From the NCBI GenBank assembly GCA_016180195.1, contig JACPBS010000009.1, forward strand, positions 1-58,030: DNA of 58,030 nucleotides, read 5' to 3'. The notes beneath the pieces were generated by a model. The model saw only the letters and a program-made list of their open reading frames with translations, searched no databases and was not told the DNA's origin. Below, one piece after another: positions 38,701-43,850 of this stretch (position 1 is the first letter of the stretch; every line of letters starts with the position of its first letter). The translations under genes and the position numbers were made by a program. The stretch is from Candidatus Woesearchaeota archaeon (GTDB lineage: Archaea > Nanobdellota > Nanobdellia > Woesearchaeales > UBA10216).

Positions 38701-39081
38701 GCAGTCATCGGGAATAATTTCACGGTTGGCATAGCAAGCCAGTCCAAGAGCGTGTCAACAGCAAGCGCTTCATCCATCGGCCTTAACCTGACCGCAAACG
38801 CCAAGGACAGCGATATACTCGTTTTTGTGACCAAGTCCACACCCGGCGTTGAAAGGATAGAGAGCCTGCTAAGGGATGGAACCTTCATGGATGCAGTATC
38901 CCCAAGCTTCGGATATGCAGTAAAGGATGATGTATTCGTTGTATTCACTGAGCTGGAATATGACAGCATAGCCCTCTCATCCAACAAGACATTATCAACA
39001 GGCAGGCATAATCTCATCATTGAAAATAAGGGATACGATTCAGCTATAAACAAGACAAAACTCGAGGTTCGCATAACGTGA
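26770..39081 (+). CDS. Giant secreted LamG/Ig-like/FN3 adhesin-like protein
   Basis: A 4,103-residue protein, TTG start after a ggggga ribosome binding site. Signal peptide (VLLMALALLFIMAARSFA), then a cysteine-rich domain. Three LamG-type lectin-like domains (nt about 27,440-28,085, 28,370-29,020 and 29,310-29,920; each ends with NGxIDELxVWxRxLS) alternate with Ig-like repeats (start FVxPTDxDNxT, middle NWNGTNQTL, end EGNYTYFxWANDT). About 14 such cores occur, seven of them in an alternating array. Later come a beta-solenoid-like stretch, two FN3-like domains (about 36,635-36,955 and 37,780-38,080) and an end without anchor. N-x-S/T sequons are extremely dense, so heavy N-glycosylation is likely. 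Adhesion or coat role inferred from context. Confidence 0.85.
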   Translation: MGEIGKRGKIVVKTVLLMALALLFIMAARSFAATISCSYQETCGGNVSLLFVKNDTSGYQNAHAQLASNGSYPFSLCCNSSIGIDTTCPNDATVLNLSSGTNAHVQAGNTSAHAYGNGVCAGTTNGTIKITYMSTCPAGYTAIASISNDTNAHIADSNEYSLKVCMRITSKPSPKFVSLTDSDNATFSISRNYTFVNITVSNDTILDTVMINWNGTNVTIDDPSLVLSLDFNNNTQDKSRYGHHGRPMGAVNCSTSVQGKFQTACKIANSGTFINITDSDMLDIDKDTNFTVTAWIWTNDGSPAADGFDAIIEKNIYGGVSTGWGVGFSNLGQLRLVLGDGSTQDDFSDNNVLNDGKWHFVGITLNGTAITFYVDGGASRTATRTAGNTSNIHAIGIGGRARDGGAFFLNGQIDELRVWRRTLSGRELNASYKAELGKHNQTNSYYANFTDITEGTYSYSAYSNDTDGNENSTPMRTFTLDYTPPSPLFVSPTDPDNTTLGLRRNYTYINMTISEANLDTLILNWNGTNITINDPNLVLAMNFNNNTEVMSRYKYTIVNNSGANCSTLITGKFGTACSFNGQTSNIMINDSASVLDIQKNLTITAWVYANGISTNSTRQAIFHKGGNSGLADAGGYSLLLRHTNLTLDFVKLNAAEIESSVTVTPNQWQYVALTVGGNNVSYYINGVLGDSRAEGSAINSASSMNAYIGAYWSTSPTLIQYFNGSIDELKVWNRTLSPAEISASYRAEIGKFNGTNMYYANFTDLGEGNYTYFAWANDTVAQSNSSVMRTLVVDYTNPTVSYASTSDPDNLTIGTKRNYTYINVSVSDASVINSVIINWNGTNVTVDDPTLLLALDFDNNTIDRSRYRVTVTQNNTNCSSTVPGKYGAACNFSSIRRSNMTTNLNLSTNASPSSTWMAWVYPINFNAAKRQAILSIDAGGFGRTVLIEQNTENFAIFSGALSVNTGAAVSLNEWQHIVVIFNSTSLQFYKNGIKYPLPQVPVSPASTVFLEIGGNRGYGEYFNGSIDEVRIWNRSMSWTEINASYKSSIGKYNGTTSYYANFTDLREGNYTYFIWANDTVGNQQSTPLRTTSVDLTIPAIGFVEPTHSDNTTIGLARNYTFINVTVNEAKVHSVVLNWNGTNQTLASNGTSAFGNFYSINMSDLAEGNYTYFIYSNDTAANENSTPIRTLIVDYTVPGLTFVPPSDSDNTTATKKRNYTFINVTISESNIHTVIVNWNGTNQTLASNGSSTAGPFYSINMSDLGGGNYTYFVWANDTAGNQNSTANRVLIVDLIGIRITQNSPVPDPYTDRVNLSVNFTITNSLGYATNCTLDINTSGEIMIANASAFNIISGTRLNLTTSNLNTEGSYKYRINCSDRNDNNQTTDNRTFNLDTTNPIITIGNPAANTVTYGSDANLSLYLTAEDTNLFACEVNVTYSNGTEVFYNLTRNITGSMFIQNSTVNLSANANYTVNWTCTDDHTAKQIPDWANNVDIQTRSMMFNTGNNEIAITVDKVPDAGRFANFGVDKEQDRYSFRFRDNSPGTKTYAFIVESPGTIDYRGDRNFPAHFVITKNGSVRGEWVDFRLEGSRKGWDTNYTVTKLNPHKYEVTVNSTLNNMVFRSLGGLNEMSAFGHYYLDNTTPLINYIDPTPANKSTLSRTDILINISYTETNNNSFVINWNGTNYSQDSINATTTYFYHNFTSLNDGNYTYYAWIRDLSGNTNATPQRMMTIDTTLPSISSINASPVDWTLMSSSSRSITFSFVASDYNPDMCTVMHNASGTMQLNLSRQFVTGANTTIGPVNFSSDGSYNFTIYCNDTAGNNVIYSRNYTLLIDTATPAVALVSPANSTTFFTRTIGFQYNASDTNNASCELWTNMTGSWIINTTRQFNSGISDNFTIPLATKKSYLWNVRCNDSAWNYGTNLTNYTLHISAVWPVINFADPTDADNSTWKQSRNNAFVNISIQGNGTGIHTVILNWNGTNQTLVQNGTGFYSVNLTGINEGNYTFFARVNDSDGEENSTNLRHIIFDFTAPAFTYIPLTDEDNATVGLNRNYAYINLSTTEPYIHTVILNFNGTNQTLTRNGSNIYSINKTGLAEGNYTYFVWANDTAGNEGSSSLRRISVDFTKPSLAFVTPTDPDNTTVNIRRNFTLVNVTVSGNSTAIHTVMVNWNGTNQTLVQNGTGFYSINKTDLVEGNYTYFGWANDTLGNQNSTENRVFVVDITPPTPTYIPITDPDNRTANIKRNYTFINISIEEPYIHTVILNFNGTNQTLTRNGSNIFSVNKTNLAEGNYTYFVWVNDTVGNTNSTPNRIFVVDYRMPTALFVDPTYPDSKTVNFRRNYSFVNFTVTGNTTPLHTVLIDWNGTNQSLTLNGTNWYSINMTNLSEGNHTYYAWVNDSAGNPDTTDIRVLIVDNTPPVPAFVTPSDPDNFTAGLNRNSTFINVSINEQYVDTVILNFNGTNQTLTVNGTNIFSVNKMNLEEGNYTYFIWVNDTAGNINSTPNRALVVSFTRPNLDYVTPTDTDNRTFNYRRNYTYVNVTISGNVTALHTVLINWNGTNETLVQNGTGFYSINKTDLAEGNYTYFVYANDTGANQNSTPNRVLVIDNTPPFINFTAWSLANNSFSSNWTFLNISFRELYNDSFIISWNGTNYTKSSFTVITTNGRFRAFYRNFTSLNDGNYTYYAWANDTAGNTNETETRQITIDNTAPVMQAITASSNISGRMSIYSNSSTSALIYFNAINGEGDGQNITLYASHSEVYRANLTGNLTFSESPISTAEAAQMQISYTIEVNSTNASTLVRAFDKARNYGSITVSWANDSVDPVTIDDSAHDIANTWYTNDTLITINSTDVHSGFNRTYWCVYTAGATECSPNAMSFNRTNFVPLNCSDDSSCQWVIKYYSVDNVSNNESGGANGGRFRESKTIHIVKGSNVNSSLVNNSNISMGSYVRDSNISNSTIASCDIQNSRIVRSTIGRNSTHRYNCTIHSSTILDTNVTSAVIRNSFIDPSIVVDSVIENSNVTNAQVYYSRIENTTFCISGLYAYEAIIRNDTLVSGLIKYNETYYYGPYQLAGICALLKPTSVGVMSASPSIVNNTGIITFTYTTAGIGYNASINKSEFQEKLHNSTTSDLILRDNGDLPDTVQGDGIYKANFTMTPNNNMSDGQKTLVAYIDDLMGNKWNLNITITLDNTIPNASIRIQGTNSTATTSSRSVTLVLTYNDSVGISSCRYANEDLLFSDFEACSGTKAWALSSGDGTKAVWLEVRDHAGNVNRTNATISLNVSGTSVDTTAPSTPTVTDDGLYTNTKHMLHARWNSTDHEDEVQHVPLQYEYRISYNNSNNFVNGSAYLSVSTATEIRVYGLSLDNNTNYTFEVRAINNAGLRSSAGKSDGIIVDITPPETPWITSTHTANWSMENSIMFNFSSNDTISGIKSFSYLLDTNSTTTPDNADESETEHIQITGPKNTGQQQALKYNATGNASGIYIEVKQNLTVLDTLRITLYAAESHVETEDIYRLHIYAFTNSSPIAYNMTSGNVTTIANITFDPKYSTLINAESITADITSSTNITAGSFFVAIEAAPYDDDNNYNLLVPGSNTSMDNTTQAIYCPETGTCTDMSASFDYAVSVARNDLRGDNVWDKSYTVGNGRYYFHVKALDNSGNWGETAMFNISIDRSAPSTPQIAEPVKTTSNSSIVFEWTQSTDAESGVDNYYLEVDNDSDFSSIESASGWVGNRTNQTLTVTNISSTFHARVRSKNLAGVNSSLSSSVSTILDTTPPIITYLRPNGTIAIGQTTLAVKTNELSRCTYSVGSGESMNFRFTNSTYHETSISLSSGATSTVTVTCSDSVNNARQATATATVPSSQPSVSTVTLVPTSKNAFTDETTSIDVIVATSGTRLGAISTYNFGLYIDTSLQDTSITDNGQGNYTIAFIAPKTNGTRNMTAIVSGIASDQGTLTVSNLVFSVQFINSTLSPVSRQKMTYAVIGNNFTVGIASQSKSVSTASASSIGLNLTANAKDSDILVFVTKSTPGVERIESLLRDGTFMDAVSPSFGYAVKDDVFVVFTELEYDSIALSSNKTLSTGRHNLIIENKGYDSAINKTKLEVRIT
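32570..34590 (+). repeat. Alternating A/B Ig-like repeat array in the giant protein
   Basis: Seven consecutive repeats of about 95-97 codons alternate between two subtypes. A has NVTVSGN..AIHTV..NWNGTNQTLVQNGTGF; B has NISIEEPYIHTVILNFNGTNQTLTRNGSN. Starts lie near 32,580 (A), 32,872 (B), 33,158 (A), 33,448 (B), 33,733 (A), 34,024 (B) and 34,309 (A); spacing alternates between about 291 and 286 bases. This points to expansion by a two-repeat unit of about 576 bases. Confidence 0.8.
35548..35965 (+). other. Beta-solenoid-like segment inside the giant protein
   Basis: About 140 residues with a short period of small/Asn/Ser positions and isoleucine or valine (NSSLVNNSNISMGSYV, DSNISNSTIASCDIQNSRI, DTNVTSAVIRNSFIDPSIV, DSVIENSNVTNAQVYYSRIE). 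The regular spacing is that of a pentapeptide- or hexapeptide-type solenoid, unlike the Ig-like repeats on both sides. It could be a rigid rod or a stalk-like element. Confidence 0.5.
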
Positions 39082-39584
39082 TGCGATCAAAAAAAGGGCA
39101 GTTTTACATAATCATCTCATTGCTATTAGTGGTTTACCTCATGATGATAACCATGCCTGAAAACAAAGTTAATGAGCCGCAGCATTCATTCAGGCAGCTT
39201 TACGAGAACTACATGGAGGAAAGCTCACAAGTAATCAACTCAGGCATTTACGACGGGGACCTTAATGGCCGTTTCAGGAATTTCACCGCTGCCTTCATCG
39301 GCTACGCAAGGACAAAAAACCCCGAATTCCGGCTATCCTACGCGCTGGCACATGAAGATACACTGCTCCTTGGGAACAATATCGGGGAGACCATCAGCGT
39401 GAATGCCGGAAACCAGAAATTCAACCTTAGCAGCGGCGATTATGCAGTGGTGAACAGCACCGAGAATATCACTCTCACCATAAAAAACAGGGATTATCCT
39501 TTTGCATTCAAGAAAGAAACAGACCTTAAGGCGGTTTTCATTAAATCAGACAGCAAAGAGGTAATAATACATGTTGAGGAATAA
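39081..39584 (+). CDS. Pilin-like protein with KKG class III signal
   Basis: A 167-residue protein whose ATG at 39081 overlaps the giant gene's stop by one base; a GTG three bases earlier is possible. MRSKKG is followed by a hydrophobic helix (QFYIIISLLLVVYLMMI), the layout cut by archaeal prepilin peptidase after the glycine. The mature part is a small soluble domain with beta-strand-like ends (NITLTIKNRDYPFAFKK, LKAVFIKSDSKEVIIHV). It is the first pilin-type gene of the set. Major or minor pilin status cannot be decided. Confidence 0.72.
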   Translation: MRSKKGQFYIIISLLLVVYLMMITMPENKVNEPQHSFRQLYENYMEESSQVINSGIYDGDLNGRFRNFTAAFIGYARTKNPEFRLSYALAHEDTLLLGNNIGETISVNAGNQKFNLSSGDYAVVNSTENITLTIKNRDYPFAFKKETDLKAVFIKSDSKEVIIHVEE

Positions 39585-40029
39585 ATCCGCTGCATCACAA
39601 TGGCTATCATGGGTATTGCTTGTAGGGCTGGCAGCAGTCCTTGGCATTTTCATGCTAAACTGGATTAGGGATACTGCCTCAACCCATACAGAAGACCTCA
39701 AGCTAAGGGCAGAACGGGCAACTTTATGCACAAACATCGGGGTCAGGATAGATGGGCTCTGCCAGAATACGCAAACTTTAAATATGAATGTCTCAAATAA
39801 CAATGATGCAGGCATCAAAAGCATTCTGGTGCTTATGATCGATATTTACGGTGACCCTCAACTGAGAGAAACCAACATAACCATATTGCCAGAAGAAAGC
39901 AAGGAACTCAAGATAGTCAAGCAGGGAATAGTTCAGAAGATCGAGGTTGTTCCATCAACCTACCTGGGGAACAAAAGGATAGATTGTCAGGAAAAGCGCG
40001 TGGCAACTGAAATCATCCCCATCTGTTAA
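39571..40029 (+). CDS. Pilin-like protein with atypical signal
   Basis: A 152-residue protein overlapping the preceding gene by 14 bases. MLRNKSAASQ precedes a helix (WLSWVLLVGLAAVLGIFML) that strongly resembles archaeal pilin helices and ends NWIRDT, the same N-W-x-R-x pattern as the typical pilin at 40,331 (NWGRSY). The canonical KKG cleavage site is missing, so cleavage may occur after KSA or not at all. Four cysteines (CTNIG, GLCQ, DCQ, C-terminal C) may form disulfides. A minor pilin is the best reading. Confidence 0.68.
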   Translation: MLRNKSAASQWLSWVLLVGLAAVLGIFMLNWIRDTASTHTEDLKLRAERATLCTNIGVRIDGLCQNTQTLNMNVSNNNDAGIKSILVLMIDIYGDPQLRETNITILPEESKELKIVKQGIVQKIEVVPSTYLGNKRIDCQEKRVATEIIPIC

Positions 40030-40041
40030 AAGAGGTGAATA

Positions 40042-40329
40042 ATGGTATCGTCCAAGAAGGAGAATATCCTTATAAACCTGGAAATAGAAAGATCCAAAAT
40101 AAACCGTGAAAAAAGCCGTCTTGTTCTTGACAAGGCACTTATGCTTTATTTCTCTTTCCTGATCCTAGGCATCCTTGGGTTCATAAACGGATACGTAACC
40201 CCGAAAATACTCAACCTGATGATATTGATGAGTTTTGGGGTGTTGGTTGTTGGAATAACACCCTACTTCATAACCATGAGGAAAGAAGAGAAAAACCTTG
40301 ACAACCTCATAAGAAACGCTAGGAGGTAA
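40042..40329 (+). CDS. Small two-helix membrane protein in the pilus set
   Basis: A 95-residue protein behind a strong ribosome binding site (agaggtga). A charged helix (KENILINLEIERSKINREKSRLVLDKALM) leads to two membrane helices (YFSFLILGILGFINGYV and LNLMILMSFGVLVVGITPYFI) with a basic C-terminal tail. It lacks a pilin signal. Its place between pilin genes suggests an accessory membrane component, such as an assembly or anchor protein, but no family is recognised. Confidence 0.65.
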   Translation: MVSSKKENILINLEIERSKINREKSRLVLDKALMLYFSFLILGILGFINGYVTPKILNLMILMSFGVLVVGITPYFITMRKEEKNLDNLIRNARR

Positions 40330-40330
40330 A

Positions 40331-40858
40331 ATGAGATCAAAAAAAGGCGTCTCACCATTGATTGCAACAGTCCTTCTCATTGCATTTGCAGTAGCCCTCG
40401 GGGCAGTGGTGATGAACTGGGGAAGAAGCTATACTGAGAACACTGCTGCAAGCGTGAAGGAAAAATCAGATGTTGATGTCAAGTGCAGCCTTGATGTGAA
40501 GCTCAAAGTAATTGAATACTCGGACAAGCCACAGATATGCGTGGGCGAATGGGACGCTAACAGCTACATTAACGTAACCCTCCAGAATATAGGGGAAAAG
40601 AAAATCGAAGCATTAAAGGTAACAATATTCGGGGACTCAGGAATATTCTCTAACACCTCAGTTCCGAACTCAACGATTGACAAGGCAGCGTCCACCAAGA
40701 TAAGCGCAAAATACCCATTTGGAACAACAGGGACAATAAAGATGGTTCAGATCATACCCGTGGTTGAGATAGGCGGCAAGCAGACATCATGCACAGGAAG
40801 TGGAAGCATGATAGAAAAGGATATTGCTGATATTGTGGCGTGCAATTCCACAACCTGA
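40331..40858 (+). CDS. Archaeal type IV pilin
   Basis: The most typical pilin of the set, 175 residues, with an aggaggt ribosome binding site. MRSKKG is followed by VSPLIATVLLIAFAVALGAVVMNW, the classic archaeal pilin N-terminus (the S-P-L/I-A-T-V-L-L-I-A pattern). The mature part has an Ig/archaellin-like beta domain with cysteines (VKCSLDV, QICVGEW, TSCTG, VACNS). Likely the major subunit or a key minor one, processed by an A24 peptidase such as that at 16,695. Confidence 0.88.
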   Translation: MRSKKGVSPLIATVLLIAFAVALGAVVMNWGRSYTENTAASVKEKSDVDVKCSLDVKLKVIEYSDKPQICVGEWDANSYINVTLQNIGEKKIEALKVTIFGDSGIFSNTSVPNSTIDKAASTKISAKYPFGTTGTIKMVQIIPVVEIGGKQTSCTGSGSMIEKDIADIVACNSTT

Positions 40859-40860
40859 AA

Positions 40861-41304
40861 ATGGCAATGTATAAGGCCATCACTGTTTTTTTGCTTGCAA
40901 TGACCATTGTCCTGGGCATTTACATATTCACTCATGGATGGAGCGCGTATAAGGCAACCAGGCAGCATACAGAGAGCACGCTGAACCCATCAATAGAGTG
41001 CTCGCGCTACATCTATTCAGTAGATGACATAGATTATGGAGATTCAAGGCTTTCATTCCTGTTCAAAAACGAGGAGTACAGCGACCATGAGATAAGCAGA
41101 ATCACCTTGAAATCAGATATGAACTTCAGCCAGACAATCACAAAACAGCTATACAGGGGTAATCATGCGAGGATATCCCTCGAAGGGTTTGGAATAGGCA
41201 AAAACTTTACAATATACCCTGACAATTGCCTGCTGTTTGCAAAAACATGCACACTACAAACAGGTGAATGCCTTGGCTATGAGCCGCCAAGCTACAGGGA
41301 ATGA
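40861..41304 (+). CDS. Pilin-like protein with atypical signal
   Basis: A 147-residue protein, started at the ATG two bases after the previous stop; the open frame extends further upstream with GTG at 40840. MAMYKA then ITVFLLAMTIVLGIYIFTHGW gives a short basic leader and hydrophobic helix like the neighbouring pilins, but without KKG. The exposed domain holds four cysteines (IECSRY, NCLLF, KTCTL, GECLG). It overlaps the next gene by ATGA. A minor pilin is likely. Confidence 0.65.
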   Translation: MAMYKAITVFLLAMTIVLGIYIFTHGWSAYKATRQHTESTLNPSIECSRYIYSVDDIDYGDSRLSFLFKNEEYSDHEISRITLKSDMNFSQTITKQLYRGNHARISLEGFGIGKNFTIYPDNCLLFAKTCTLQTGECLGYEPPSYRE

Positions 41305-42011
41305 GAACAAAAAAAGGGGAAATATGGATATCTGTCGTAATATACGTTCTTTCAATAATCATAGTGATGGTCCTTGTACTTGAAGCAGGCATACCGATAC
41401 TCAACAAGCTTAACGACAAGAACACGTTCAAGAAAGTGAAAGACACAATGATTTCCCTGGATCAGCACATAGTTGACATAGCCAATGAAGGGCAAGGGTC
41501 GCAGAGGGTAATACCGCTCGAGGTTCCCAATGGCGACATAGAAATAAAAAACGAGAAGATGATATGGAAAATAGAGACAGGAACCAAGCTGATGGAGCCA
41601 AGATCAAGGGTAACCCAGGGCAACCTCGTGATATCCTCAGAGGTAGACGTTTCGGCAAAGGAATACCCTGGCTCATACATCATTGAAAATTCAATCATAC
41701 TCATCAACATCACAAGGCAGGGAGCCCAGGAAAACTGGACAAACGTGGATACAGGGGCCCTGATCAATTACACGGAATTCAAGGAGCAGACAGCAAGGAC
41801 TGCAGGCACATTCAGCTTCATACTCCAAAACAACCCCAGCTCAGCGCTGGGAACCGGGTACACAAGACTCGTTGAGCAGGGAACAAAGCTGACCACCGGA
41901 GTTGTGATAACCCACGTGAACTCAACAAGCTACGAATACGACCTCAAGATATCCCTGGACAGCAAATCAGACTTTTTCAGGGCAAGCATAGAAAACTTCA
42001 GAGTAAAATAA
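41301..42011 (+). CDS. Pilin-like protein with KKG class III signal
   Basis: A 236-residue protein with an ATGA overlap to the previous gene. MRTKKG is followed by EIWISVVIYVLSIIIVMVLVLEAGIPIL, another class III leader with helix. The larger exposed domain is beta-rich with several sequons (NWTN, NYT, NSTSYEYDL). It is larger than the others and adjacent to the ATPase gene, so it could be the tip or a main subunit. Two bases separate it from the ATPase start. Confidence 0.72.
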   Translation: MRTKKGEIWISVVIYVLSIIIVMVLVLEAGIPILNKLNDKNTFKKVKDTMISLDQHIVDIANEGQGSQRVIPLEVPNGDIEIKNEKMIWKIETGTKLMEPRSRVTQGNLVISSEVDVSAKEYPGSYIIENSIILINITRQGAQENWTNVDTGALINYTEFKEQTARTAGTFSFILQNNPSSALGTGYTRLVEQGTKLTTGVVITHVNSTSYEYDLKISLDSKSDFFRASIENFRVK

Positions 42012-42013
42012 AG

Positions 42014-43822
42014 ATGGCAGAAGAGCAGGAGCTAAGCGGCGAGGGTGAATTCCCCCCATTCTCAATAGACCTAAGGCCAAGGATCATGTCCATCCCTGAC
42101 ATAAAGATGAAGACAAAGATAAACATAAGATACCCACTCATGCCTCCATACGCAACAGCACATATCTACTGGGACAACGAATCAAAGGAGCTTTTATACG
42201 CAGTCGAGGAAGCGCAGCTAGACGAAACAGAAAAAGAGCTTCTGAGACTCCTACAGATCGGCCTTGAGGAAATGATCAACATAAGCTTCGTTTACGCCTC
42301 AAAATCAAACCTGATACTCAAATACCTTGAGAAAAACGTGCAATCAATACTCCTTGAACTGGGGGCGAAAGTGTCAAAACAATCCTACCTCAAGATAATG
42401 TATTACCTGTACAGGGACTTCATAGGGCTGAACGAGATAGAGCCCCTGCTGAACGACCACTACATAGAGGATATAGAATGCAATGGGTCTGGAAGCCCGA
42501 TTTACATAGTCCACAGGAAATACCAGAACATCAGGACAAATGTAATGTTCTCCGAACCCAAGCGGCTTGTTGACTTTGTTGAGAAGCTTGCCCAGAAGAC
42601 CGGAAGGTATGTAAGCTTTGCCAAGCCCCTGCTGGACGGGACCTTGCCTGATGGAAGCAGAGTCAACGCCACCTATACAAGCGACGTAACAACCCATGGA
42701 CCAACCTTCACCATAAGAAAGTTCACAAAGGAGCCGCTGACCCCAATACACCTCCTGGGATATGAAACCGCGACACCTGAGCTCTTCGCATACTTCTGGC
42801 TCGCAATCGAGCACAAGTTCAACGTCATGATCATAGGGGAAACTGCATCGGGGAAAACCACTTTCCTCAACGCAGTCCTCCAATTCGTTCCGACAGAGTC
42901 AAGGATCGTGTCAATCGAGGATACAAGGGAGCTGAGCCTATCACACGAAAACTGGGTTCCCTCCGTATCAAGGTCAGGATTCGGAATACCCAACATACTC
43001 GGCCAGCAATACGGCGAAGTCACCCTGTTCGACCTCCTAAAGGAAACATTCAGGCAAAACCCTGACTATGTGGTGGTAGGAGAGGTCAGGGGCAAGGAAA
43101 CCTATGTGCTGTTCCAGGGCATGGCATCAGGCCACCCATCATTCAGCACATTCCACGCAGCATCAGTTGAAACGGTTCTCAGGAGGCTTGAAACCCCGCC
43201 GATAAACCTTCCGGCATCACTCGTGAATTCACTCAACATAGTCTGCAGCGTTGTACACATAAAGGAACAAAGAAGAAACATAAGGCGTGTCAAGGACGTA
43301 AAAGAAATAATAGAGGTAAAACAGCAGCTCGGCGAGGCCGAGACCAATACACTCTTCGAATGGAACCCTGTCAATGACGAGATAATATTCCATGGAAACT
43401 CATACCTCATAAAGCAGATAAGCAAGAAGACAGGAATCCCTGTCCAGGATCTTGAAAATGAACTAAAGATAAGAGCAGAGCTTCTCAGAAAACTTCAGGA
43501 AAAGAACGTACTTAACCACGAGGAATTTACAAAAACAGTAAACCAGTATTACAAGGACCCTGAAGCAGTAATGACCCAGTTCCAGATAAAGGGAAAGCTG
43601 ACGATGAGGTCAGAAGAAGTTGCCGATATAAACAGGAGGAAAAATGGAGACAGCAAAAATCAGCCAGCAGGTAAGCAGGATGATCTCAATGATAGACATG
43701 TACGAAAGGCTGGCAAACAAAAAAATAAGCAGCCAGCAGGAACTGCAAAAGGCAAAAACAGAAATGAAAATAATAAAGGAAGAGCTCCTTTCCGCCGCAA
43801 TAACAGCAAAAAAGATGATTAG
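42014..43822 (+). CDS. Type II/IV secretion ATPase (GspE/TadA-type)
   Basis: A 602-residue cytoplasmic ATPase that powers pilus assembly. The N-terminal domain (about 1-240) includes LDGTLPDGSRVNATY. The RecA-like domain has Walker A GETASGKT (275-282), an aspartate box EDTRELSLSHENW, Walker B-type DYVVVGEVRGKE (351-362) and the His-box GHPSFSTFHA (373-381). Residues beyond about 540 are a low-complexity charged tail, which lies over the overlapping small gene at 43,644. Without it the protein is the usual archaeal size. It probably works with the two platform proteins just downstream. Confidence 0.93.
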   Translation: MAEEQELSGEGEFPPFSIDLRPRIMSIPDIKMKTKINIRYPLMPPYATAHIYWDNESKELLYAVEEAQLDETEKELLRLLQIGLEEMINISFVYASKSNLILKYLEKNVQSILLELGAKVSKQSYLKIMYYLYRDFIGLNEIEPLLNDHYIEDIECNGSGSPIYIVHRKYQNIRTNVMFSEPKRLVDFVEKLAQKTGRYVSFAKPLLDGTLPDGSRVNATYTSDVTTHGPTFTIRKFTKEPLTPIHLLGYETATPELFAYFWLAIEHKFNVMIIGETASGKTTFLNAVLQFVPTESRIVSIEDTRELSLSHENWVPSVSRSGFGIPNILGQQYGEVTLFDLLKETFRQNPDYVVVGEVRGKETYVLFQGMASGHPSFSTFHAASVETVLRRLETPPINLPASLVNSLNIVCSVVHIKEQRRNIRRVKDVKEIIEVKQQLGEAETNTLFEWNPVNDEIIFHGNSYLIKQISKKTGIPVQDLENELKIRAELLRKLQEKNVLNHEEFTKTVNQYYKDPEAVMTQFQIKGKLTMRSEEVADINRRKNGDSKNQPAGKQDDLNDRHVRKAGKQKNKQPAGTAKGKNRNENNKGRAPFRRNNSKKDD

Positions 43823-43850
43823 GAGGGTGGAAGACGTAAAAGATGTCTGA
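43644..43850 (+). CDS. 68-residue coiled-coil protein overlapping the ATPase end
   Basis: A complete small gene in a different frame from the ATPase, over its last 179 bases. The ATG is preceded by a strong aggagga (43,634-43,640). The product (METAKISQQVSRMISMIDMY, then heptad-like charged helices ending MIRRVEDVKDV) is a plausible all-helical coiled-coil with good amino-acid make-up, while the overlapping ATPase tail is low-complexity. Its stop overlaps the platform gene's start by eight bases. Probably a real accessory factor; which of the two overlapping frames is under selection needs comparison. Confidence 0.6.
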   Translation: METAKISQQVSRMISMIDMYERLANKKISSQQELQKAKTEMKIIKEELLSAAITAKKMIRRVEDVKDV

